From Limnohabitans sp. (GTDB taxonomy: Bacteria > Pseudomonadota > Gammaproteobacteria > Burkholderiales > Burkholderiaceae_C): a stretch of DNA of 52,087 bases. The translations under genes and the position numbers were made by a program. How positions within the stretch are numbered: the first letter of the stretch is position 1; each line of letters opens with the position of its first letter. Location of the stretch: NCBI GenBank assembly GCA_009693225.1, contig SHXP01000001.1, forward strand, positions 1 through 52,087, written 5' to 3'. A model generated the notes under the pieces. The model saw only the letters and a list, made by a program, of their open reading frames with translations, was not told the DNA's origin and ran no database searches. This document shows, piece by piece, positions 32,581 to 41,006 of this stretch.

Positions 32581-33401
32581 TGATTCGAACTGCTTTTCAA
32601 CAGTCGCTCCATGAAAAATTGCAAACCACCCGAAGGCTGGTCAATAGGTCGTAACTGGGTGCATAACTCCGCCAGACGGCGGAAGTCACGCGCTGCCGCG
32701 GTACCCGGGGCCAGCTCCATGACGGACTGGTATTTCTTGAGCGCTGCCAGCACCATTTCGTCGCGCTCAATAGCGGTCAGGTAATGCACAGATTCATTGA
32801 GGAAGCGCACGCACACATCGTTGAGGCGCTGGTAGAGTTTCCAGCCCTGTGTTTGCGTGTCGACCAGATTCGGCAGCAAATAAATTTCATCAAGATGCAT
32901 TTCCTGCGACATCACCTTGATGGTGCCGTAGGCGTCGGCGATCGATGCAGGGTCATCCTGCACCACCACAATGCGGCGATGACAGGCTGCCAGAAAGGCC
33001 AGTACCGACGGCGCAATACCGGCGGCCACATCGACGATCAGGTAATCCACATGCTTGCCCAGGTTGCTGAAGGACTGCACGATGCTGGCCGCCTGAATCT
33101 GGCTCAAAGCCGCCAGCTCCTGCATACCGGAAGCACCGGGAATCAGTTGTATACCCTGACGTGTCTTGATGACGATTTCTTCCAATGTTTTCTGACCAGC
33201 CAGAAAATGGCTCAGGTTGTATTCGGCGCGTGCGCCCAAGGCGATTTGTGCATTGGCCAGACCCAGATCGGCGTCAAACAACATCACATCGTGACCGCGC
33301 TGGGCCAGCGCCACCGCAAGATTGATCGACACCGTGGTTTTACCAACGCCGCCTTTGCCGCTGGCAATGCCTATGACTTCGGTGCTTTTTGTTTTACTCA
33401 T
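32577..33401 (-). CDS. flhG: MinD-like ATPase FlhG (FleN)
   Basis: FlhG controls flagellar number, working with FlhF and, in Pseudomonas and Vibrio, restraining FleQ/FlrA. The 274 aa product has the deviant Walker A GKGGVGKT (residues 15-22), the MinD-type FDADLGLANAQIALG, and IVDVAAGIAPSV. Only eight or so residues precede the ATPase core. The N-terminal DQAxxLR helix, known to stimulate FlhF GTPase activity, is absent, and the bases upstream encode no such motif in frame. It overlaps flhF by 8 nt and fliA by 4 nt. Confidence 0.93.
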   Translation of the reverse strand: MSKTKSTEVIGIASGKGGVGKTTVSINLAVALAQRGHDVMLFDADLGLANAQIALGARAEYNLSHFLAGQKTLEEIVIKTRQGIQLIPGASGMQELAALSQIQAASIVQSFSNLGKHVDYLIVDVAAGIAPSVLAFLAACHRRIVVVQDDPASIADAYGTIKVMSQEMHLDEIYLLPNLVDTQTQGWKLYQRLNDVCVRFLNESVHYLTAIERDEMVLAALKKYQSVMELAPGTAAARDFRRLAELCTQLRPIDQPSGGLQFFMERLLKSSSNQ

Positions 33402-34821
33402 ATGATGCCCCTGTGTGTTGCGCGGCCAAGCGGCTGATCCTCGCGGATGCCATGGCCATGGTGCTGCGCAAATCTTCGTGGGCGGCTTCGATACTGTTCA
33501 ACGACAGTTGATTCAGTGCCAGTGATACCAGTTCTTCAATCTGCAACTGCCGGTCCAAGTCGCCGATGCGCTCGCCGCGGCTGACGCTGCTCACACCGAC
33601 ATGGCCTTCGGTCAACAGCTGAATCAATGACCAGGGCTGGGTGGCTTCGTCAAGTTTGCTCACCATCAGGCTCTGCCACTGAATCTGCGGCGTAGACAAG
33701 AGGCGACGCAACAAAGACTGAGAGGCATCTGCGGGCATGACCAGATGGAACTGGGCGGCCTGCGCGACAGCGGCGATTTCCGCCACCCGCTCTGCCATTT
33801 GAACGCCGGGGGTATCAATGACGATACATTTGCGCTGACCGTGTTCCTCCAGCAGCAGTTTCAACATGGTGATATTGGTGGCGCGGAAACAATCCACGCC
33901 TGACTGTGCGCTGAGCAACTGCGTCTGGTTCCAGGCACCGACTCGCTGGTCGCTGAAACTGATGACCGCCACCTGTTCGCTGCCCAGCGAAGCGCTGGCC
34001 CGCTGCGCCATGCGCGCGACCATCAGGGATTTGCCTGAACCGGAAGGACCGGCCAGCACATGGATGCCGCTGTCAGCCACTGCCACATGGGTTTGCTGCA
34101 TGGAGTGACTCAACTGGCGGCGGATTTCCTCCAGCGCCGGTTCAACTTCCTCGAAACTCTGGATGCTGTCAATCAGCAAGGCCCGCAAGGCCATGGGGAT
34201 AGCTGCTTCCTGCAAAGCATTGCGCAGCGGATGCAGATTGCGGGAAATACCGGCACCCTGCCAGGCCATTTGCTGGCTGAGTTTGAATTCCTTGCGCAGT
34301 ACGGACAGCTCTTCGCGAACCATTGCCACAATTTCACGTCCGCGTTGCTTGTCGCGCTCTTCCTGGGCAGCCAGCAGTTTTTCTGCAGCCGTGTTGTCGA
34401 TCACGGCGGCGGGTGCTGACAGTGGTTCCTGCGCAGGTCCGGCAACAGCTTCAAGTGTTTTCTCTTCCACGGCCTTGGTTTTCAAACTGGCGGCAGGCAC
34501 AAAACCTTCACTCATCGACGCCTTGGGCGTTTTGCCGCCGCGTTTTTGGCGGGTCATGGTGTCGTCAAGCACCTGACCGAAGCTCGCCGGTGTCTCTTCC
34601 AACACAGGGGTATCGGGCAAGGCATAGGTTTTGTCTGTGGGCACAAAGGCCTCGGCGACAGCGGTTTCCGCGTTTAGGGGCGCCAGGTCCACGGCCACAA
34701 TCAATTCAGTCTGACCACGCACTTTGCTGCTGGAGATGACGAGCACGTCGGGGCCGAACATCGCCACCGCTTTTTCGTTGGCGGCCCGGGTATCGCGCGC
34801 AAGAATTCGTTTGAGTTCCAT
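33394..34821 (-). CDS. flhF: SRP-type GTPase FlhF with degenerate G motifs
   Basis: FlhF places the flagellum at the pole. The 475 aa product has the B domain start MELKRILARDTRAANEKAVAMFGPDVLVISS, a long low-complexity linker (about 55-160), an N-domain and a G domain from about 250. The G motifs are changed: G1 is GPSGSGKSLMVAR (258-270) instead of a GKTTT-type P-loop, and G3 is DTPGVQM instead of DTAGR. G2 (SDQRVGAWNQTQLL) and G4 (SKLDEA) are recognisable. Nucleotide binding may persist, but hydrolysis could be weak. It follows flhA by 36 nt and overlaps flhG. Confidence 0.92.
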   Translation of the reverse strand: MELKRILARDTRAANEKAVAMFGPDVLVISSSKVRGQTELIVAVDLAPLNAETAVAEAFVPTDKTYALPDTPVLEETPASFGQVLDDTMTRQKRGGKTPKASMSEGFVPAASLKTKAVEEKTLEAVAGPAQEPLSAPAAVIDNTAAEKLLAAQEERDKQRGREIVAMVREELSVLRKEFKLSQQMAWQGAGISRNLHPLRNALQEAAIPMALRALLIDSIQSFEEVEPALEEIRRQLSHSMQQTHVAVADSGIHVLAGPSGSGKSLMVARMAQRASASLGSEQVAVISFSDQRVGAWNQTQLLSAQSGVDCFRATNITMLKLLLEEHGQRKCIVIDTPGVQMAERVAEIAAVAQAAQFHLVMPADASQSLLRRLLSTPQIQWQSLMVSKLDEATQPWSLIQLLTEGHVGVSSVSRGERIGDLDRQLQIEELVSLALNQLSLNSIEAAHEDLRSTMAMASARISRLAAQHTGASYE

Positions 34822-34857
34822 GTTGTTTCTCGCAGGTCAGTGTTTTACTTATGTCAA

Positions 34858-36960
34858 TCAATTACGGTTCATGGCGTTCACGGTGTGAATCACCTTGACA
34901 GCCTGATCATCCGGGATTTCGCTGTAGGACAGCACGGTCAAATCATTCACGCGGAAGCGCACTGCTTTGGACAGCCAGCCACGGATCAAAGGCGACACCA
35001 CCAGCACGGCGGCGTGTCCTTCTTCTTCCATGTCGTGAGCCGCCTGGCGCAGCGAATTGAACAGGTTTTCCGCCAGATTCGGCTCTAGCACCACCGGCTG
35101 GCCGGGCTGGCTTTGCTGCAACACGTTGTGCAGCAGTTGTTCGAGACCGGGTTCCAAGGTCATGACCGACAGGTTGCTGGATTCATCAACCAGCGCCTGC
35201 ATGATCATTCGGCCGAGTTTGGGGCGCACCGAAGCGGCAAGTTGTTCGGGGTCGGTGCTGCGTGCGGAGGCCTCAGTCAGGGTTTCAACAATGGAGCGCA
35301 TATCGCGTATCGACACACCTTCACCAAGTAACTGTTGTAACACGCGGGTGACCACACCCAGGCTGAGTTTGCCCGGAACCAGTTCTTCCACCAGTTTGGG
35401 CGATTTGGCCGACAACTTGTCAAGCAACTGCTGAGCTTCGTCGTGGCTCAACAGATCTGCCGAGTTTTCGCGCAGCACTTTGTTCAAATGGGTGGCAATC
35501 GCCGTGCTTGCATCGACCACGGTGTAACCGAGGGTGCGCGCCACATCGCGTTGCGAGGGTTCGATCCACACCGCTTCCAGGCCAAAAGCAGGTTCGCGCG
35601 TAGGCGTACCCTGCAATTCACCGTAGACCTGGCCGGGGTTGATCGCGAGTTCGCGGCCGACCTTGATCTCGCCCTTGCCGCGCACCACGCCTTTGAGAAC
35701 GATGTTGTAGCTGTCTGGGTCAATGTTCAAGTCGTCACGGATACGCACAGGCTGCACCAGAAAACCGAGTTCGGCAGACAGTTTTTTGCGCACGCCTTTG
35801 ACGCGGCTCATGAGTTCGCCGCCTGTGTCCGGGTTGACCAGGGGAATCAGGCCGTAGCCGATTTCTAGACCGATCAAATCAACCTGGTCCACATCGTCCC
35901 AGTCCAGATCTTTGGTGGCTTCAGAGGTGGCAGCTGCCTGGGCCACAGCTTCCTGGGTGGCTTCTTCTTCCACTTCGTTTTTCACCACCAGCAAACCCAG
36001 ACCGGCTGTCGCTGCAGCCAGGGTGATGAACATCAAATGCGGCATGCCGGGCACCAGTCCCAGCATGGTCAGAATGATGGCCGAAATAAACATGGCCGAA
36101 GGATTGGCCAACTGTGCGCTGGCCTGTTCGGAAATCGATTCAGTGGTGGTGACGCGGGTCACGATGATGGCAGTGGCCAGTGACAACAGCAAGGACGGGA
36201 TCTGTGCCACCAGGCCGTCACCGATTGTGAGCAAGGTATATATCTTGCCGGCTTCGGACACTGACAAACCGTGCTGTAACACTCCAATAGTCAGGCCGCC
36301 GATCAGGTTGATCAACAGAATCAGCAAACCGGCGATGGCGTCGCCGCTGACAAATTTGGAGGCACCGTCCATGGCACCGAAGAAGTCAGACTCTTGAGCC
36401 AGTTCTTCACGGCGTTTTTTGGCGGTGGCCTGATCGATCACACCGGCGTTCAAGTCGGCATCAATAGACATTTGTTTACCGGGCATGGCATCCAATGTAA
36501 AACGTGCATTCACTTCAGAGACGCGTCCGGCACCCTTGGTCACCACGATGAAGTTGATGATCATCAAAATCGTAAAAATGATAAATCCAACTACGTAGTT
36601 ACCGGCAATAACAAATTCACCAAACGCTGACACCACTTTACCCGCTGCGTCATGGCCGGTATGACCCTCCACCAGGATGATCCGGGTGGAAGCCACGTTC
36701 AAAGCCAGCCTCAACATGGTGGCAAACAGCAGCACTGTGGGAAAGGACGAGAAATCCAGCGGTTTGCGGGTGCTGATGGAGATCATGATGATCACCAGGC
36801 TGATGACAATATTGAAAGTGAACAAAAAGTCCAATAAAAGTGCAGGCAAAGGGATCACCAGCATGGCCATGATCACTAACACCAGGACGGGAATACCCAG
36901 ACCGGCAAGATCAAACTTTGCCAAGTTCTGTCGAATCGTTGACAGGCTCAAGGTGCTCAT
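34858..36960 (-). CDS. flhA: Flagellar export gate protein FlhA
   Basis: FlhA is the major export-gate protein of the flagellar type III system. The 700 aa product has normal length. The N-terminal half carries about eight membrane segments (from GLGIPVLVLVIMAMLVIPLP) and the family region FPTVLLFATMLRLALNVASTRIIL. The cytoplasmic half begins near residue 340 (DLDWDDVDQVDLIGLEIGYGLIPLV) and holds the chaperone-docking subdomains. The usual upstream neighbour flhB is not in the window. It heads the run flhA-flhF-flhG-fliA-unknown under a sigma-54 promoter. Confidence 0.97.
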   Translation of the reverse strand: MSTLSLSTIRQNLAKFDLAGLGIPVLVLVIMAMLVIPLPALLLDFLFTFNIVISLVIIMISISTRKPLDFSSFPTVLLFATMLRLALNVASTRIILVEGHTGHDAAGKVVSAFGEFVIAGNYVVGFIIFTILMIINFIVVTKGAGRVSEVNARFTLDAMPGKQMSIDADLNAGVIDQATAKKRREELAQESDFFGAMDGASKFVSGDAIAGLLILLINLIGGLTIGVLQHGLSVSEAGKIYTLLTIGDGLVAQIPSLLLSLATAIIVTRVTTTESISEQASAQLANPSAMFISAIILTMLGLVPGMPHLMFITLAAATAGLGLLVVKNEVEEEATQEAVAQAAATSEATKDLDWDDVDQVDLIGLEIGYGLIPLVNPDTGGELMSRVKGVRKKLSAELGFLVQPVRIRDDLNIDPDSYNIVLKGVVRGKGEIKVGRELAINPGQVYGELQGTPTREPAFGLEAVWIEPSQRDVARTLGYTVVDASTAIATHLNKVLRENSADLLSHDEAQQLLDKLSAKSPKLVEELVPGKLSLGVVTRVLQQLLGEGVSIRDMRSIVETLTEASARSTDPEQLAASVRPKLGRMIMQALVDESSNLSVMTLEPGLEQLLHNVLQQSQPGQPVVLEPNLAENLFNSLRQAAHDMEEEGHAAVLVVSPLIRGWLSKAVRFRVNDLTVLSYSEIPDDQAVKVIHTVNAMNRN

Positions 36961-37035
36961 TGTGACTTTTCTCTTGTTTTTTGAAGCGTTAAGAATTCAA
37001 TTTCGGAGCGCTTTTCAGTGCAGACAGACTGATCA

Positions 37036-37052
37036 AGCAATGGATGTGCCAG
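37036..37052 (-). promoter_or_regulatory. Sigma-54 promoter of the flhA operon
   Basis: Minus strand CTGGCACATCCATTGCT matches the sigma-54 consensus almost base for base, with ten bases between GG and GC. It lies 76 nt before flhA. Confidence 0.9.
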
Positions 37053-37080
37053 CCTCTCTAGATGCCATCGCCCTGCCGGT

Positions 37081-37102
37081 CCGGCGGGCTTGAAGCCGCC
37101 GG
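37081..37102. repeat. GC-rich inverted repeat between flhA and fliK
   Basis: CCGGCGGGCTT and AAGCCGCCGG form a stem with one bulged G and a tiny loop. It lies just upstream of the sigma-54 site of flhA and 84 bases before fliK. It could separate the divergent units or affect activator binding; neither is shown. Confidence 0.45.
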
Positions 37103-37186
37103 AACAAGCTTCCTGTACCGGCAAGCCATTTCCAGTCACGGTTCTTGCATATTGACTGGCATCTTTTAGGAAAACACTGAACGGAT

Positions 37187-38929
37187 ATGAACTTATCTGC
37201 ATTGAACAAGCTTGGGGCCAACGGCCCGGGCATCAACCATACTGAGGCTTCGTCGCCTGACAACGCCTTGTCACGCCTGTCTTCTTCGGCATTAAGCGGT
37301 GCCGATTTCGCCAGTTTTTTGCATAACCAGATACAGGCATTGAAACAACCGCAGCGGCAACATCTTGCCGGCGATCAAGCCAAATTGCCGCCGGCCCCGG
37401 CCGAGCGCTCCGCCCATTCCAGCGACAGGCACAACCCGCAGATGCGCGCCAAAACTGCGCAACGCGACAACATGCAAGAAGCCGGCCGTAGCAAGTCGAC
37501 TCAGGACAACGACGCTGCTGCCAAGCTCACGCAAGAATATCTTCAGCCATTAAATAACAGCGGAGATCACACCGAGCTGTCTGATCAAACTGCCGGCGGC
37601 GATGAGGAGTTGGCACAAGACAAGCAGGCCAGAGAATCGGATACAGACACATCACCAAGCAACGCGCCGGCACAGCCCGGGCAAAAGACGCTTGCATCTG
37701 CAACCAGCATGGCAGCCGCGGAACTGAAGCCGGCCGAGCAATCCGGCACAGCTGATAAGCAAGAGAGTGATATCACCCCGGCCAAGTCGACGCCGGACCT
37801 GTCCGGCCAGCCAGGTGCCCTGACCACGATTGCGCTGAGCGACAATCTGCAAATCATCACAACCGCGCAAACCGCGCCCAGTGAAAAAAGCGTGGCCGAC
37901 TTTGCGCTGGCCATGGGCCTGGAGCCCGGGCAGGTCAAAGAACTGTTCGGCAGTTCCAGCGCCGCCGCCAGCACCAGCGCCAACATGAAAACCGGGCTGT
38001 CGACCAAAGACATGCTCGGTATCAACGCCATGCCTTCTTACACACCACCGCAACCGGCTGTTGTCAGCGGCCCGGACAGCCAAAGCGCCGGCATGCAGCC
38101 GCTTGTACTGAACAAACCCGTCAGCAGCGCCGACTTCCAGGCTTTGCAAAAAACAAGCCCTGCCACAGACGCTAAACCGGGCGCTGACTGGCTGGCCAAG
38201 CTGGACAATTTGCAGGTTCAAACAGGCGCTCTGCAAATCCAGCAAACAGCCATTGCGCCGCCGCCGAGCACCTTGTCGGTCCTGTCCATGTTGGATGCGC
38301 AATTGCGCACCGAAGACATTGAAAGCCTGAAACAAGAGTTCGACGCGATCCAAGCCGCCCCCGCAGCCGATGTATCCGGCGAGAACCTGCCCGCCCCGAT
38401 GGCTCAGCCGGGTCAGCGCAACGGCCACCCTGCGACCACGCCGGCAGCGCCGGTGTTTGCCAATAACCCTGACTTGGCGCAGACTTACGAGAATTTGAGC
38501 CGCAAACTCACGACCGAGTTGGCGGCCCGCATGCATGAAAAGCTCAACGCTGGCGAATGGACCATGAAATTCGCCTTGAAACCGGCCAGTCTCGGCCTGG
38601 TGGGTGTTCAGCTGGAAATGCGCAACGGCAAACTGACGGCCCAATTCCAATCCGATACCGCGCTGACCCAGGGCTTGATACAGAACGGCAGCCAGCGTCT
38701 GAAAGACGCTTTGGCCGATCTGGGCATGAACAACGCATCGGTGCTGGTCGGCCAGGGCCAAAGCCAGTCTGCCGGTCAATCCGGTCAGAACAATCCGCAA
38801 GGCCAAACCGGCTTACCGGAAAAAAGAGAAGAAAATCGTGCGAAACTGACGGAAGAATCTGGCCCGAAAATTGCGCAGGGTTTGGTATCCGGGCGCAGCA
38901 AGCGTTCACAATTTGACAGTTACGCCTGA
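37187..38929 (+). CDS. fliK: Hook-length control protein FliK
   Basis: FliK measures the hook and switches export from hook to filament proteins through FlhB. The 580 aa product has a long Gln/Ala/Ser/Pro-rich, mostly disordered N-terminal part. The C-terminal Flg_hook domain lies at about 425-530 (LTTELAARMHEKLNAGEWTMKFALKPASLGLVGVQLEMRN, QRLKDALADLGM). A long ruler part suits its length-sensing role, relevant here because the FlgE subunit itself is so large. No clear promoter is seen. It heads fliK-L-M-N. Confidence 0.93.
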   Translation: MNLSALNKLGANGPGINHTEASSPDNALSRLSSSALSGADFASFLHNQIQALKQPQRQHLAGDQAKLPPAPAERSAHSSDRHNPQMRAKTAQRDNMQEAGRSKSTQDNDAAAKLTQEYLQPLNNSGDHTELSDQTAGGDEELAQDKQARESDTDTSPSNAPAQPGQKTLASATSMAAAELKPAEQSGTADKQESDITPAKSTPDLSGQPGALTTIALSDNLQIITTAQTAPSEKSVADFALAMGLEPGQVKELFGSSSAAASTSANMKTGLSTKDMLGINAMPSYTPPQPAVVSGPDSQSAGMQPLVLNKPVSSADFQALQKTSPATDAKPGADWLAKLDNLQVQTGALQIQQTAIAPPPSTLSVLSMLDAQLRTEDIESLKQEFDAIQAAPAADVSGENLPAPMAQPGQRNGHPATTPAAPVFANNPDLAQTYENLSRKLTTELAARMHEKLNAGEWTMKFALKPASLGLVGVQLEMRNGKLTAQFQSDTALTQGLIQNGSQRLKDALADLGMNNASVLVGQGQSQSAGQSGQNNPQGQTGLPEKREENRAKLTEESGPKIAQGLVSGRSKRSQFDSYA

Positions 38930-38954
38930 CATTTGAGATTTAGAGGAGTATTTC

Positions 38955-39542
38955 ATGGCAACAGCAGCACCCGAAGCAGCACCTGAAGAAGGCGCAGAAG
39001 CGCCTAAAAAGAAAAAGCCGATTCTGTTAATTTTCGGTATTGTCGTTTTGGCGATTGTTTTGATGGTTGGCGTCGCTTTCGGCACTTTGTATTTCTCAGG
39101 CTACTACGAGAAAAAGGCCGAATTGGCTGCCATGGACAAACTCGAGGAGCTCGAAGCCGCGGCCACCAAGGCAAAGGACGAGGCGCCTGCCAAACTGAAA
39201 AAGGAAGCGCCCGAAGCCACTCGCTTCGAGAAAAATTACTTCCAGATCGAAAAAGAGCTGATGACCAACATCACCGGCTCGAAAAAAGTCATGGTGGTGC
39301 AACTCGCTGTGATGACGCACTACGACTCACGCGTGTTTGACAACATCAAAAAGCACGAATTCGCTTTGCGCTCGGCCATGCTGGACTTGATGCGCCAGTC
39401 CACTGAGGCTGAAGCCAGCAAGCCGGAATTCCGCAAGGAAATGGCGATCAAACTCAAAGACATCATGAACGCATTGCTCGAAGAGTACGAAGACTTCGGC
39501 GGCATTGAAGAAGTCATGTTCACTTCCTTTGTGATGCAGTAA
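38955..39542 (+). CDS. fliL: Flagellar basal-body protein FliL
   Basis: FliL is an inner-membrane protein that surrounds the stator and supports torque. The 195 aa product has a short Glu/Lys-rich cytoplasmic start, one membrane segment (ILLIFGIVVLAIVLMVGVAFGTLYF, about 24-48), and a periplasmic domain with a helical linker and MVVQLAVMTHYDSRVFDNIKKHEFALRSAMLDLM. AGAGGAG lies 8 nt before the ATG at 38955. fliM starts 6 nt after its stop. Confidence 0.94.
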   Translation: MATAAPEAAPEEGAEAPKKKKPILLIFGIVVLAIVLMVGVAFGTLYFSGYYEKKAELAAMDKLEELEAAATKAKDEAPAKLKKEAPEATRFEKNYFQIEKELMTNITGSKKVMVVQLAVMTHYDSRVFDNIKKHEFALRSAMLDLMRQSTEAEASKPEFRKEMAIKLKDIMNALLEEYEDFGGIEEVMFTSFVMQ

Positions 39543-39548
39543 AGGCCC

Positions 39549-40547
39549 ATGGCAACACGTCAAAATTTACTCAGTCCGGAAGAACTGTCCGCCCTGTCAG
39601 AAGGGCTGAAAGACGGCTCGCTGGAATCGGACACCGGTTTCAATACCGGGATGCGGGTGCGCAAGCACGACCTGGCCAGCGAGAACAGCAGCCTGGGCGT
39701 GAATGTGTCGTCGATCGACATGATCAACGAGCGCTTCATCCGCATGTTCCGCCTGGGTTTGCTGGAAGTGTTGCGCACCACGCCGCGAGTCAATCCCACG
39801 CGCGTGCAGATCATGAAGTTCGGCGACTACGTCGGCATGCTCAAGCCGCCTTTGTCGGTCAATACCATCCGCATCAACCCGATGCGCGGCAACTCGGTGA
39901 TCATGATCGACCCGAACGTGGTGTTCAGCTCGCTCGACAGTTTTTTCGGCGGATTCGGCAAAGGTGTTTCCGATCTGCCGCCCGGGCGCCTGTTCACGGC
40001 GACTGAAAACCGCATCATTCACATCATTCTTGAAGTCTTTTTCCGCTCGCTCAAGGAAGCCTGGGGGCCGGTGCTGGAAATCGACTGTGAGCAGGTCAGC
40101 TCGGAAATCAACCCGCAATTCGCGCAGATTGCCGACGAAAACGACCTGGTCGTGCTCAGCCGTTTTGAAGCCGAAGCGACTGCCTCGGGCGGACGCGGTT
40201 TCATCGATCTGGTCTACCCGTATGCCACGCTCAAACCCATGCGCGACCTGTTGCGCAGCCGGGTGGCTTCCGGCGACGGCAACGAAGAATCCGACAAGAT
40301 CTGGCGCGAGGACCTGGCCGTGGCGGTCGGCGACTCCGAACTCGATGTACGCGTGGTGATGGGACAGATCAAAACCACCTTGCGCCATTTGCAAACCATG
40401 AAGGAAGGCGACATGCTGTTCTTCAAGAAACCCGAGCTCGCGCACTTCATGGCCAATGGCGTGCCGTCCTTCGGGGTCAACATCGGAACTCGCGGCTCGA
40501 ATGTGGCGGTACGCATTGAGAAACAACTGATCCCCGGACACAATTAA
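39549..40547 (+). CDS. fliM: Flagellar motor switch protein FliM
   Basis: FliM sits in the C ring, binds phospho-CheY and sets rotation direction. The 332 aa product begins NLLSPEELSALSEGL, a diverged form of the LSQEEIDALL CheY-binding peptide. The middle domain follows (NERFIRMFRLGLLEVLRTTPRV, GNSVIMIDPNVVFSSLDSFFGG with TATENRIIHIILEVFF). The C-terminal surface-presentation domain ends with VPSFGVNIGTRGSNVAVRIEK. AAGG lies close to the ATG at 39549. Confidence 0.96.
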   Translation: MATRQNLLSPEELSALSEGLKDGSLESDTGFNTGMRVRKHDLASENSSLGVNVSSIDMINERFIRMFRLGLLEVLRTTPRVNPTRVQIMKFGDYVGMLKPPLSVNTIRINPMRGNSVIMIDPNVVFSSLDSFFGGFGKGVSDLPPGRLFTATENRIIHIILEVFFRSLKEAWGPVLEIDCEQVSSEINPQFAQIADENDLVVLSRFEAEATASGGRGFIDLVYPYATLKPMRDLLRSRVASGDGNEESDKIWREDLAVAVGDSELDVRVVMGQIKTTLRHLQTMKEGDMLFFKKPELAHFMANGVPSFGVNIGTRGSNVAVRIEKQLIPGHN

Positions 40548-40564
40548 CAAGGCAGGATGACACC

Positions 40565-40915
40565 ATGAATGACACCACCAACGAGACACCGGAGTTGAAC
40601 CCCGAAGACGATACACTTTCGCCGACGGCTGAAGAGTTTCAGGTTTCCCAGCCCGGCAACATCAATCCTGAGGTGCTGCAAAACATTTCAGTGAACCTGT
40701 CGATTGAATTGGGCCGCACCAATATCAAGATCAAGGACCTGATGCGCCTGACCCAGGGCAGCGTGGTTGAACTCGATCGCATTGCCGGTGAACCGCTGGA
40801 CCTGCTGGTCAACGACACCGTGGTCGCACAAGGCGAGGTGGTGCTGGTCAATGACCGCTACGGTATTCGCCTCACCCGTGTGGTGCCTTCGACCGACCGT
40901 TTGAAATCGCTCTGA
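40565..40915 (+). CDS. fliN: Flagellar motor switch protein FliN
   Basis: FliN forms the base of the C ring and assists export. The 116 aa product has an acidic N-terminal tail and the typical domain ISVNLSIELGRTNIKIKDLMRLTQGSVVELDRIAGEPLDLLVNDTVVAQGEV with YGIRLTRVV. AGGA lies 7-8 nt before the ATG. The gene ends the operon; fliOPQR, which normally follow, are absent and miaB converges from the right. Confidence 0.97.
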   Translation: MNDTTNETPELNPEDDTLSPTAEEFQVSQPGNINPEVLQNISVNLSIELGRTNIKIKDLMRLTQGSVVELDRIAGEPLDLLVNDTVVAQGEVVLVNDRYGIRLTRVVPSTDRLKSL

Positions 40916-41006
40916 TCGCTGATGAATACAGCCGGTGACGCTTTTTAAAACAGGGCCGGATACCAAAGACTTTGAATAAAAGATCTGTGGCCTCAGTACC
41001 CGTTTT

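Noticed and set aside
37160..37186. CTGGCATCTTTTAGGAA as a sigma-54 promoter of fliK
   Set aside because: The -12 GC is replaced by GA and TTGC is missing.
37652..38806. Long open frame antisense to fliK
   Set aside because: The translation is His/Arg/Gly-rich without domains, as expected for the complement of a biased coding frame; fliK has a recognisable domain on the other strand.
39597..40616. 339-codon frame antisense to fliM
   Set aside because: Shadow of fliM: very His/Asp/Arg-rich, no recognisable motif.
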